NCBI GenBank assembly: GCA_946481585.1
Contig: CAMLOF010000168.1
Coordinates: 1-6,569, forward strand
DNA from: an uncultured Macromonas sp.
Lineage (GTDB): Bacteria; Pseudomonadota; Gammaproteobacteria; Burkholderiales; Burkholderiaceae
Length of the DNA: 6,569 bases
Direction: 5' to 3'
The position numbers were made by a program, and so were the translations under genes. Positions 1 to 6,514 of the stretch are shown here, piece by piece (positions within the stretch are counted from its first letter, which is position 1; every line of letters starts with the position of its first letter). The notes beneath the pieces were generated by a model. That model saw only the letters and a program-made list of their open reading frames with translations. It was not told the origin of the DNA and searched no databases.

Positions 1-900
1 GAACTGGCGGGCACCGGGCGTTTTCGCGTGCTGGACGACATCCCACAAGTCATCCAGGCAAACAACGAACATTCCCGCTGGCTGCTGGATCAAGGGTACC
101 GCTCATCGTTCACCGTTCCCATGTACGGCAACGGCGCGCTCATCGGGTTCATCTTCTTCGACTCGGTCCGGCCCGCAGCTTTCACCCCGATCATTCAGCG
201 TGATCTGGTGCTCTACTGCACCCTGCTGAACATGACGATCGCCACGGAGCTGTCTGCCGTTCGCGCGGTGCTGGCGTCTGCCAAGGTGGCCAGGGACTTT
301 GCCAACCTGCGCGACTTCGAGACCGGAGCCCACCTTGAACGCATGGCCCGTTACTCCCGGCTCATTGCCAAGGGCGTGGCGCCACACTACGGCCTGTCAG
401 ACGAGTTCGTTGAAAACGTTTACCTCTTCGCCCCGCTGCACGACATCGGCAAGATCGGCATCCCCGACAAGGTGCTGCTCAAGCCCGGCAGATTCAGCCC
501 CGAAGAGCGCGAAGTGATGGAAAGCCACGTTGAAAAAGGCTGTGCCATTCTGGAAACCATCATCGGTGACTTTGACCTGGGCAAGATGCCGGACGCAGGC
601 ATCATGCGCAACATCGTTAGCTACCACCACGAATTTCTGGACGGCTCGGGTTACCCCAAGGGCCTCAAGGGCGATGCCATTCCGGTGGAAGCACGCATCG
701 TCACCGTGGCCGACATGTTCGATGCCCTGAACAGCCAGCGCCCCTACAAAAACGGCTGGACCACGGAAGCCACCATCGCCGAATTGCAGCGCATGGCCGC
801 GGCAGGCAAGCTGGACCCGCACTGCGTGCAGGCGCTGGTCGATCACGCCGACGAAATCGATCAGATCGCCCGCAAGTATCAGGACGAAGTCGTTGCTTGA
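1..900 (+). CDS. HD-GYP domain c-di-GMP phosphodiesterase with GAF-like sensor part (5' partial)
   Basis: The reading frame is open back to the first base, so the gene is cut by the window edge; a GTG at 28 is not needed as a start. 299 residues are visible (numbered from base 1). Residues about 20-90 look like the C-terminal half of a GAF sensor domain (the SFTVPM...G.LIGFIFFDS pattern followed by a helix). Residues about 95-290 form an HD-GYP domain, which by family knowledge hydrolyses cyclic di-GMP in the cytoplasm using bound metal ions. The expected ligands are all present: E107 and H111 (ETGAHLERM), H147-D148 (HDIGKIGIPD), H176, H209-H210, and D238 (VADMFDAL). The signature GYP is at 217-219 in HHEFLDGSGYPKG. 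An active enzyme is therefore inferred, with activity probably tuned by a signal sensed upstream. The 3' end overlaps the convergent flavoprotein gene by 22 bp and no terminator is visible. What lies further N-terminal (receiver, PAS or more GAF) cannot be seen. Confidence 0.95.
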   Translation, partial: ELAGTGRFRVLDDIPQVIQANNEHSRWLLDQGYRSSFTVPMYGNGALIGFIFFDSVRPAAFTPIIQRDLVLYCTLLNMTIATELSAVRAVLASAKVARDFANLRDFETGAHLERMARYSRLIAKGVAPHYGLSDEFVENVYLFAPLHDIGKIGIPDKVLLKPGRFSPEEREVMESHVEKGCAILETIIGDFDLGKMPDAGIMRNIVSYHHEFLDGSGYPKGLKGDAIPVEARIVTVADMFDALNSQRPYKNGWTTEATIAELQRMAAAGKLDPHCVQALVDHADEIDQIARKYQDEVVA

Positions 901-2225
901 ATGGATGCTGAGCCGCCCTTGAGGTGGTTCAGTATTCCTTCGCCAGCCACCCGTCCGCTGGCCAGGCACGCAGTCAGCAGGTAGCCCCCTGTCGGGGCCT
1001 CCCAGTCCAGCATTTCCCCTGCACAGAACAGGCCCGGCTGTTCCCTCACCATCAAATGGTCGGTCAGCGCCTCCAGAGCCACGCCGCCTGCGCTGCTGAT
1101 GGCCTCGTCCAAAGGCCTTGGGGCGTGGAGCGTCAGCGGCAAGGCCTTCACCGCGCGGGCCAGGCTTTCATCGTTGGACAACGTCTGCTTGTCCAGCAGC
1201 TCGTTCAGCAGCGCCGTATGCACGCCCTGCAACCCCAGCGCCGAATGCAAGTGCTTGGAAAGGCTGCGCTTGCCGCGCGGGCGCTGCACGGCAGCCAGAA
1301 CACGTTCTTCGCTCCAGTCTGGCTTCAAGTCCAGGTGAATGGTTGCTTGGCCTTGCCGCTCCAGGCTGTCGCGCAGCAATGCTGAAGCGGCGTATATCAG
1401 GCTGCCTTCAACGCCCGTGGCCGTGACCACAAACTCGCCCCTGCGCACCCAGGTTTTTCCGTCTGGTCCCTCACAAGACAACACCACCGGTTTCAGCGGC
1501 GCGCCCGCATGATGCGTCGCCAGGTACTCGCTCCAACCTACGCGCTCGCCCACCCTCACGTCAAACCCGCAGTTGGCAGGCTTCAGCGGTGCAACACTCA
1601 CCCCCATGCTGCCTAGCCAGCGCTGCCACGCACCGTCCGACCCCAACCTTGCCCAACTACCGCCGCCCAAAGCCAGGAGCACCGCGTCGGCAGTGGTGGT
1701 AACGGGGCCTTCAGCCGTATCCAGTTCCAAGACAAAACGGTGCGGGCCCGTGCCGTCCTCCCGGCGCACAGCGCCATTCCAGCGCTGCCGCATATGAAAG
1801 CGCACAGGCACACCTCCAGCATTCGGGTGACGCAGCCGGTGCAGCCAGGCACGCAGCAAAGGCGCCGCCTTCATATCTGTGGGAAACACCCTCTGTGAAC
1901 TTCCCACGAAGGTGTCAATGCCCAGCCCTTGGGCCCAGTCCCTGACGCCTTGCGGGCTCAAACGCTTCAACCACCGGCTCACCTCGGGTTGGCGCGCGCC
2001 ATAGCGGGTCAAAAACCGCTCCAGCGGCTCGGCATGTGTCAAGTTCAAGCCGCCTATGCCTGCCAACAGAAACTTGCGCCCCACCGAAGGCATGGCGTCA
2101 TGCACGTGCACTTCCACACCCGCCGCGCTCAAAACTTCGGCTGCCATCAGGCCTGCGGGCCCCGCGCCAATGATTGCAACACGGGGTAAGGTGGGAGCAT
2201 TGAAACTGGAGGACTCGAAAGGCAT
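879..2225 (-). CDS. TIGR03862 (PP_4765)-type flavoprotein, HI0933/BaiN-like NAD(P)/FAD-dependent oxidoreductase
   Basis: This is a complete protein of 448 residues. A Rossmann FAD-binding motif GAGPAG is at residues 20-25 after a short N-terminal extension, and D43 lies at the end of the second strand where the adenosine ribose is normally bound. GRKFLLAGIGGLNLTH (49-64) corresponds to the second signature of HI0933-like flavoproteins, in the GLNLTH form that I associate with the PP_4765 subgroup rather than the GRCNVTN form of YhiN/BaiN. Further family-like segments are GGGSWARLGSDGAW, the GEFVVTATGVEGSLIY segment, and a C-terminal FAD-contacting PTGGYLLTACLASG. No signal peptide or membrane segment is seen, so it is probably cytoplasmic. 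The true substrate is not known for this subgroup; BaiN relatives reduce C=C bonds in bile acids, but that should not be transferred here. The ATG at 2223-2225 is preceded by only a distant, weak GGGAG. The gene is divergent from the ATPase gene and convergent, with overlap, with the HD-GYP gene. Confidence 0.93.
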   Translation of the reverse strand: MPFESSSFNAPTLPRVAIIGAGPAGLMAAEVLSAAGVEVHVHDAMPSVGRKFLLAGIGGLNLTHAEPLERFLTRYGARQPEVSRWLKRLSPQGVRDWAQGLGIDTFVGSSQRVFPTDMKAAPLLRAWLHRLRHPNAGGVPVRFHMRQRWNGAVRREDGTGPHRFVLELDTAEGPVTTTADAVLLALGGGSWARLGSDGAWQRWLGSMGVSVAPLKPANCGFDVRVGERVGWSEYLATHHAGAPLKPVVLSCEGPDGKTWVRRGEFVVTATGVEGSLIYAASALLRDSLERQGQATIHLDLKPDWSEERVLAAVQRPRGKRSLSKHLHSALGLQGVHTALLNELLDKQTLSNDESLARAVKALPLTLHAPRPLDEAISSAGGVALEALTDHLMVREQPGLFCAGEMLDWEAPTGGYLLTACLASGRVAGEGILNHLKGGSASIQATTSS

Positions 2226-2258
2226 GCGCGAGTGTAGCGCCCGGGCTCCCGTGAACGG

Positions 2259-2280
2259 TCACGTCATACTCACGTCATAC
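2259..2280. repeat. 11-bp exact tandem direct repeat in divergent intergenic region (possible operator)
   Basis: TCACGTCATAC occurs twice head to tail (2259-2269 and 2270-2280), and its ACGTCA core appears a third time at 2300-2305. The first copy overlaps a small inverted repeat, CGTGA (2250-2254) with TCACG (2259-2263). The repeats lie between the divergent flavoprotein and ATPase genes, 50 bp before the ATPase start. A period of 11 bp would put both copies on about the same face of the helix, as is common for regulator sites. Binding by a regulator is inference; the repeat itself is certain. Confidence 0.5.
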
Positions 2281-2329
2281 ACTAGACAGCACCACCCAGA
2301 CGTCACGCCCGCAACCCATCACGCCCGAC

Positions 2330-5038
2330 ATGACCGACCGGCCCGTCACAGACTCCCTCCCCCCTGCCCCACATGCGCTGAGCCCTCAAGAGGCGCTCGA
2401 ACAACTTTCCAGCAACACGCATGGTCTGTCGAGTGCCCAGGCACAGGAACGGTTGGACCGCTTCGGCCCCAACCGGCTGCCCGAGCCACCGAAGGACAGT
2501 CCGATCAAACGCTTCCTGCGGCATTTCCACGATGTGCTCATCTACATCCTGCTGGGTGCGGCAGTCATAACGGCCTTTCTGGGGCACTGGATCGACACCG
2601 GTGTCATCGTGGGCGTGGTCGTTATCAACGCCATCATCGGCTTCGTGCAAGAGGGCAAGGCCGAACAGGCGCTCGAAGGCATACGCAAAATGCTCTCGCT
2701 GCACGCCCACGCGCGGCGCGACGGGCAGTGGAACGAAATCGACGCCAGCCAGCTCGTGCCCGGTGACATCGTGCGTCTGCGCTCCGGCGACCGTGTACCG
2801 GCCGACCTGCGCCTTATCGACTGCATAGGCCTGCGCATTGAAGAGTCAGCCCTCACGGGCGAATCGGTGCCCGCCGACAAGGGTACCGAAGCCACGCCCG
2901 CAGATGCCAGCCTGGGCGACCGCTCCGGCATGGCTTATTCGGGCACCATGGTTGCCGCAGGCCGTGGCATAGGCGTGGTGGCCGCCACCGGCGCTCAAAC
3001 CGAGATCGGCCGCATCAACCGGCTCATGGCAGAAGTCGAGTCCATCGAAACACCGCTCACGCGCCAGATGGCCGGTTTTGGCAAGGTGCTGTCGGTCATC
3101 ATCGTTGCGCTGGCGTTCCTGATGCTGGCCGTGGGGTTCTTCCTGCACGCCTACGCGCTGGACGAGGTGTTCCTGGCAGCCATCGGCTTCGCCGTGGCCG
3201 CCATCCCCGAAGGGCTGCCCGCCATCCTCACCATCACCCTGGCGCTGGGCGTGCAACGCATGGCGCAACGCAACGCCATCACCCGCAAACTCACTGCGGT
3301 GGAAACGCTGGGTTCAGTCACCGTCATCTGCTCCGACAAAACCGGCACCCTGACCCGCAACGAAATGACCGCGCGCCACGTCATCACCCGCGCGGGCACC
3401 TACGACGTGAGCGGCACCGGCTACGAGCCTCTGGGCGACATCACCCTGGCGGGTGAATCCGTCAACCTGCCCGACCACACCCACCTGCATGCCTTGATCG
3501 AAGTGGTGGCGCTCGCCAACGACACCCACGTGGCCGAAACCGGCGGCGAATGGCGCATCACCGGCGAACCCACCGAAGGCGCGCTGCGCACACTGGCACA
3601 CAAGGCGGGCTTTGACGCCAGCACCCACGAACGCCACGCAGCCATCCCCTTCGAGTCGGCCAACAAGTTCATGGCCACGCTGCACACCACCGCCTCGGGG
3701 GCGCGGCGCATCTTGCTCAAGGGCGCGCCAGACAGGCTGCTGGAACGTTGCACAGTGGAACTGGGCCCCAACGGTCGCGTCGAGCCGCTGGACCGTGCCT
3801 TCTGGGAGGCACAGATCGAGCGTCTGGGGGCGGAAGGCTTGCGCGTGCTGGCGGCAGCCTCTCGCGAAGTTCACGACGGCAAGAGCGAACTGGCGCTGGA
3901 GGACCTGGACGAAGGCATGGTCTTCATCGGGCTCATCGGCATCATCGACCCACCCCGGCCCGAAGCGGTGGACGCCATCCGTTCCTGCCATCAGGCGGGC
4001 ATTCGCGTGAAGATGATCACAGGCGACCACGCGGGCACCGCGCGCGCCATCGGGCAGGAAATGGGCCTGGGACAAGGCCAGCCCCTGCGCGTCGTCACCG
4101 GGCACGAGATTGAAGCCGCCTCCGACGAGGCGTTGAAACAGCTGGCCCAAGAAGGACACATCTTCGCCAGAACCAGCCCTGAACACAAACTGCGCCTGGT
4201 CAAGGCGCTGCAGGCTGCAGGCGAGGTGGTGGCCATGACGGGGGACGGCGTGAACGACGCACCCGCGCTCAAACGCGCCGACGTGGGCGTGGCCATGGGC
4301 ATCAAGGGCACCGAAGCCACCAAGGAAGCCGCCGACATCGTGCTGGCCGACGACAACTTCACGTCCATCGAACGCGCGGTGGAGGAAGGCCGAACCATCT
4401 ACGACAACCTGCGCAAGGCCATCCTCTTCATACTGCCCACCAACGGTGCACAGGGCCTGGTAATGCTCGCCGCCGTGGTTCTGGGGCTGACGCTGCCCCT
4501 CACGCCCGTGCAGATACTCTGGGTCAACATGATCGTGGCCGTGACACTGGCACTGGCGCTTGCCTTTGAGCCCGCAGAGCCCGGACTGATGCGGCGCCCT
4601 CCCCGGTCACCATCGGCCCCCATGCTAGACAAAGTCATGCTGCGCCGCATTGCGCTGGTGTCCCTGCTCATCGGCGGGGCCACCATCATGGTGTTTGAAC
4701 TGGAGCTGGTGCTTGGCATGCGCCATGACGTGGCACGCACCACCGCCGTCAACACCTTGGTCATTGCGCAAGCGTGCTATCTGTTCAACAGCCGCTTTCT
4801 TGCTGAGTCGAGCCTGCGCTGGTCGTTGCTCTTCCGAAACCGGGTGGCGTGGGGTGCCGTTGCCGTGCTGATGCTGCTGCAACTGGCCTTCGTCTATGTA
4901 CCCATCATGCAAATCTGGTTCGGCACGGCCAACCTGGGGCTGCGTCACTGGGTGGGCGGCTTCGTGGTGGGCTTGTTCGTGTTCCTTGCCATAGAGCTTG
5001 ACAAGGCCCTTGCGCGGCGACGTTCACAGACCAGTTGA
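2330..5038 (+). CDS. Cation-transporting P-type ATPase (P2-like; Mna/PMA1/CtpF-type group)
   Basis: This complete pump of 902 residues has the full P-type ATPase layout: an N-terminal cation-ATPase region (about 15-65), M1-M2 (about 69-106), the actuator domain with TGES at 176-179, M3-M4 (about 253-305) with PEGLP at 293-297, phosphorylation site DKTGT with D336, nucleotide-binding KGA at 464-466, hinge TGDGVND at 637-643, and M5-M10 up to about residue 890. It should couple ATP hydrolysis to cation export across the inner membrane. Aligned by eye with SERCA, E309 is kept (E294), as are N768 (N705) and N796 (N733), but E771 is Q708, T799 is V736, D800 is A737 and E908 is Q814. The [18 protein letters not shown] segment in M6 resembles the Mna Na+-ATPase / CtpF group rather than true Ca2+ pumps, so the ion is uncertain. 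The ATG at 2330 is the first possible start after an in-frame TGA at 2252-2254; no Shine-Dalgarno sequence is visible, which suggests weak or leaderless initiation. It stands alone, with divergent and convergent neighbours. Confidence 0.96.
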   Translation: MTDRPVTDSLPPAPHALSPQEALEQLSSNTHGLSSAQAQERLDRFGPNRLPEPPKDSPIKRFLRHFHDVLIYILLGAAVITAFLGHWIDTGVIVGVVVINAIIGFVQEGKAEQALEGIRKMLSLHAHARRDGQWNEIDASQLVPGDIVRLRSGDRVPADLRLIDCIGLRIEESALTGESVPADKGTEATPADASLGDRSGMAYSGTMVAAGRGIGVVAATGAQTEIGRINRLMAEVESIETPLTRQMAGFGKVLSVIIVALAFLMLAVGFFLHAYALDEVFLAAIGFAVAAIPEGLPAILTITLALGVQRMAQRNAITRKLTAVETLGSVTVICSDKTGTLTRNEMTARHVITRAGTYDVSGTGYEPLGDITLAGESVNLPDHTHLHALIEVVALANDTHVAETGGEWRITGEPTEGALRTLAHKAGFDASTHERHAAIPFESANKFMATLHTTASGARRILLKGAPDRLLERCTVELGPNGRVEPLDRAFWEAQIERLGAEGLRVLAAASREVHDGKSELALEDLDEGMVFIGLIGIIDPPRPEAVDAIRSCHQAGIRVKMITGDHAGTARAIGQEMGLGQGQPLRVVTGHEIEAASDEALKQLAQEGHIFARTSPEHKLRLVKALQAAGEVVAMTGDGVNDAPALKRADVGVAMGIKGTEATKEAADIVLADDNFTSIERAVEEGRTIYDNLRKAILFILPTNGAQGLVMLAAVVLGLTLPLTPVQILWVNMIVAVTLALALAFEPAEPGLMRRPPRSPSAPMLDKVMLRRIALVSLLIGGATIMVFELELVLGMRHDVARTTAVNTLVIAQACYLFNSRFLAESSLRWSLLFRNRVAWGAVAVLMLLQLAFVYVPIMQIWFGTANLGLRHWVGGFVVGLFVFLAIELDKALARRRSQTS

Positions 5039-5055
5039 GTGCCCAGGGGGGGCTA

Positions 5056-5766
5056 TCAGGTCCAGTCTGTCAGCTCCCACCGGAAACGGTCTTCCCGGCC
5101 CCACGAAGGGCCTTCTTCGTCCGCACTGGCGTCAAGGTACTCGCCGCTGACTTCCCTGGCCACCCAACGCCCCACCTCGGGGGCCAGCCAAAACACGTCT
5201 CTGCGCAGCGTTTCCACTCTACTGATGTCTTGGTGCTGCAGTCGCAGCATGCGCTCCACCCGCAAGCAGTCGAACGTGCCAGCGGGCACATCCACTTGCT
5301 CCCACTGCCGCGCCCTGGTCACCACATTCAGCCAGTAACGGAAAGAACCGCCATCCAGCAGGTAATGGGTGTGGATGTTTTCAGTGGCGCCAACAGCCAA
5401 GGTCGCAGGCCACAAAGCCACGCTCCTCTGCAGGTTCATCGGAAAATCCCAGGCAGCATCACGCAACAGCCTGCCCCAAGGTGAATGGCGCTCCTCGCTC
5501 ACCTTCACACCTGCAGAATCCACGCCGTCAATGACGATGACCTCCCCTGCCGCAACCACGGATTCACGCACCGTGGCTACCAGCTGGCTGTTGAAACCGT
5601 TGAACTTCCGGTAGTTCCAGCTTTGTCCAACCTTCGGGCTTCTCAGGGGTTTCAAGGTCTGCCCCCCTTGAACCGGGCGGACCGTCAGGGGCGGTAATGG
5701 ACGAATTGCACATGCCGCCGGGAGGGCGGCGAGCGCTGAAAGTATGGTGCGTCGTGTCAGGTTCAT
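5056..5766 (-). CDS. Exported protein of unknown function, DUF3108/TapB-like beta-rich candidate
   Basis: I do not recognise a named family with certainty. From the ATG at 5764-5766 the protein has 236 residues. This start is preferred over an in-frame ATG at 5797-5799 because GGGAA lies six to seven bases upstream and because it places a proper export signal at the N-terminus. The signal is MNLTRRTILSALAALPAACA: a twin-arginine pair (R5-R6, TRRTIL), a hydrophobic core, then C19. The cysteine could be lipidated, but position -3 is proline (LPAAC), not a classic lipobox; cleavage after ACA by signal peptidase I is also possible. The mature part is rich in predicted beta strands, with WNY at about 50, VPAGTFDCLRVER at 160-172 and VFWLAPEVGRWVAREV from about 191. 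This pairing of VPAGTFD and W-aP-vG patterns recalls DUF3108/TapB-type envelope proteins, a weak similarity judged by eye. It ends 17 bp from the ATPase stop and is divergent from the cytochrome gene. Function: unknown, probably periplasmic or membrane-anchored. Confidence 0.85.
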   Translation of the reverse strand: MNLTRRTILSALAALPAACAIRPLPPLTVRPVQGGQTLKPLRSPKVGQSWNYRKFNGFNSQLVATVRESVVAAGEVIVIDGVDSAGVKVSEERHSPWGRLLRDAAWDFPMNLQRSVALWPATLAVGATENIHTHYLLDGGSFRYWLNVVTRARQWEQVDVPAGTFDCLRVERMLRLQHQDISRVETLRRDVFWLAPEVGRWVAREVSGEYLDASADEEGPSWGREDRFRWELTDWT

Positions 5767-5838
5767 GGCAGTTCCCAGGCAGATCCAATGCGTGTTCATT
5801 TTTGCAGAACCCGCACGTGTTTGCCCTCAAGCGGCGTC

Positions 5839-5848
5839 AACGGCCGTT
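5839..5848. promoter_or_regulatory. 10-bp palindrome in divergent intergenic region (possible operator)
   Basis: AACGGCCGTT is a perfect palindrome roughly in the middle of the 203-bp region between the divergent exported-protein and cytochrome genes. Imperfect flanking arms (GTC before, GAC after) extend the symmetry slightly. The position suits a regulator site shared by both genes, but a 10-bp GC-rich palindrome can occur by chance, so the role is only a suggestion. Confidence 0.25.
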
Positions 5849-5895
5849 CCTGACCGAAACGCTCTGACACTACCCTATACCCGCAGGGGGATGCT

Positions 5896-5901
5896 TATGA
5901 T
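5896..5901 (+). promoter_or_regulatory. Candidate -10 element for the cytochrome c gene
   Basis: TATGAT matches five of six bases of the sigma-70 -10 consensus and lies 68 bp before the cytochrome c start codon, with a TG dinucleotide slightly upstream (5892-5893, one base further than in a standard extended -10). No -35 hexamer at normal spacing is visible: CTGACA at 5864-5869 is 26 bp away, which is too far. The call is therefore tentative. Confidence 0.25.
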
Positions 5902-5954
5902 GAACTTGTCGTTCGGTGCAGGGGCGATTCCGCTTCGTGATCGGGGCGACGCAC

Positions 5955-5962
5955 AGAGGAGA
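5955..5962 (+). promoter_or_regulatory. Ribosome binding site of the cytochrome c gene
   Basis: AGAGGAGA is a strong Shine-Dalgarno sequence, with GGAG eight bases before the ATG at 5970. It decides the start: an in-frame ATG at 5916 would add 18 residues ahead of the signal peptide and has no such site. Confidence 0.8.
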
Positions 5963-5969
5963 ACATTCC

Positions 5970-6389
5970 ATGAAGAAGCTCTTGATCCCATGGGCTGCAG
6001 GTTTGATGGCCCTCACGATAGGCACTTTCGCGAACGCCCAGAGCGGCAAGGTTGATGTTGGCAAGCGGGAATACGAAGCCAACTGCATAGGCTGCCACGG
6101 CGCAACAGGCAAAGGGGACGGCCCGTACGTCGAATTCCTCAAGCGCCCCCCTACCGACCTGACCATGCTGGCCAAGGCCAACGGTGGCGTTCTGCCGCTG
6201 GACCGCCTCTACAACTCCATTACAGGGGACTCGGTCGCCGCTCACGGGCGAGACATGCCGGTCTGGGGCCGCGAATACCGCATGGGCGCTGCCGCCCATT
6301 ACATGGATACGCCTTACGACCAGGAAGCTTACGTACGGGCAAGAGTGCTTGCCCTGCTGGAATACATCAACCGTCTGCAGGCCAAATAA
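5970..6389 (+). CDS. Periplasmic mono-haem c-type cytochrome (class I)
   Basis: The protein has 139 residues. An N-terminal Sec signal peptide (MKK, hydrophobic core, cleavage probably after A23 in FANA) sends it to the periplasm, where haem would be attached by the cytochrome c maturation system. The haem site CIGCH is at residues 39-43, with H43 as proximal ligand, followed by the GxxGKGDGP turn typical of class I cytochromes. M96 in GRDMPVWG is the expected distal ligand. The C-terminal helix (about 115-137) ends with LLEYINRLQAK, as in many small electron carriers. It is a soluble electron shuttle by family; the redox partner is unknown because no oxidase, dehydrogenase or sox gene is next to it. 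It is a single-gene unit: divergent from the upstream gene, with a strong ribosome binding site and a terminator starting three bases after its stop codon. A small subunit of an unseen dehydrogenase is an alternative. Confidence 0.95.
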   Translation: MKKLLIPWAAGLMALTIGTFANAQSGKVDVGKREYEANCIGCHGATGKGDGPYVEFLKRPPTDLTMLAKANGGVLPLDRLYNSITGDSVAAHGRDMPVWGREYRMGAAAHYMDTPYDQEAYVRARVLALLEYINRLQAK

Positions 6390-6391
6390 AC

Positions 6392-6425
6392 AAAAAAGGA
6401 CCAAACGTGAATTTGGTCCTTTTTT
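6392..6425. terminator. Bidirectional Rho-independent terminator shared by cytochrome c and tRNA-Val genes
   Basis: A perfect 14-bp stem (AAAAAAGGACCAAA at 6392-6405 with TTTGGTCCTTTTTT at 6412-6425) closes a 6-base loop, CGTGAA. The core GGACCAAA/TTTGGTCC is flanked by six A on the left and six T on the right, so each strand reads as a hairpin followed by a U tract. It begins three bases after the cytochrome stop codon and ends four bases from the CCA end of the tRNA on the other strand, so it should stop transcription from both sides. Confidence 0.92.
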
Positions 6426-6429
6426 GATT

Positions 6430-6504
6430 TGGTGGGTGATACATGGATCGAACATGTGACCCCTGCCGTGTGAAGGCAGTGCTCTACCGCTGAGCTAATC
6501 ACCC
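6430..6504 (-). tRNA. tRNA-Val (anticodon CAC)
   Basis: A complete 75-base tRNA gene is read on the minus strand, with CCA encoded (6430-6432). The acceptor stem GGGTGAT pairs perfectly with ATCACCC; the D arm is GCTC/GAGC, the anticodon stem CTGCC/GGCAG with loop TTCACAC, the variable loop GGGTC, and the T arm ACATG/CATGT with loop TTCGATC. The anticodon CAC (6470-6472) reads GUG valine codons, and the discriminator base is A. The GGGTGATTAGCTCAGC start matches known bacterial valine tRNAs. It is the downstream member of a tandem pair and is followed directly by the shared terminator. Confidence 0.95.
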
Positions 6505-6513
6505 GATATCGGG
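6502..6513. repeat. 12-bp palindrome at the tRNA spacer junction
   Basis: CCCGATATCGGG is a perfect palindrome covering most of the 10-bp spacer and the first three bases of the downstream tRNA. In the precursor RNA it could fold as a small hairpin (CCCG/CGGG with an ATAT loop) that competes with the tRNA acceptor stem. Any role in 5' processing by RNase P is speculation. Confidence 0.4.
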
Positions 6514-6514
6514 A

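Noticed and set aside
28..30. GTG as start of the HD-GYP gene
   Set aside because: The frame stays open to base 1, and the visible part begins inside a GAF-like domain, so the gene is truncated by the window rather than starting here.
397..969. 190-codon minus-strand frame opposite the HD-GYP gene
   Set aside because: It is a shadow of the conserved HD-GYP coding sequence and also overlaps the flavoprotein gene's 3' end in another frame.
2226..2329. Sigma-70 promoters for the flavoprotein and ATPase genes
   Set aside because: Only four-of-six -10-like hexamers were found (for example CATACT at 2265-2270), without a -35 at normal spacing on either strand.
2056..2766. 236-codon plus-strand frame across the flavoprotein start and ATPase start
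   Set aside because: It runs antisense to the FAD-binding motif and out of frame with the ATPase N-terminus; its composition is rich in Arg, Ala, Pro and His, typical of a wrong frame.
3314..4186. 290-codon open frame on the minus strand inside the ATPase gene
   Set aside because: It is antisense to highly conserved ATPase motifs, its translation looks low in complexity and unlike any family, and long antisense frames are expected in GC-rich genes.
5767..5799. Upstream ATG for the exported protein at 5797-5799
   Set aside because: There is no ribosome binding site, and the added residues spoil a standard signal peptide that begins at the ATG at 5764-5766.
5916..5969. Upstream ATG adding 18 residues to the cytochrome c
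   Set aside because: It would bury the signal peptide inside the protein, and the strong AGAGGAGA site fits the ATG at 5970.
6184..6459. Open frames running through the cytochrome 3' end into the terminator and tRNA
   Set aside because: They cross a strong terminator and a tRNA gene and are out of frame with the cytochrome; they are not plausible genes.
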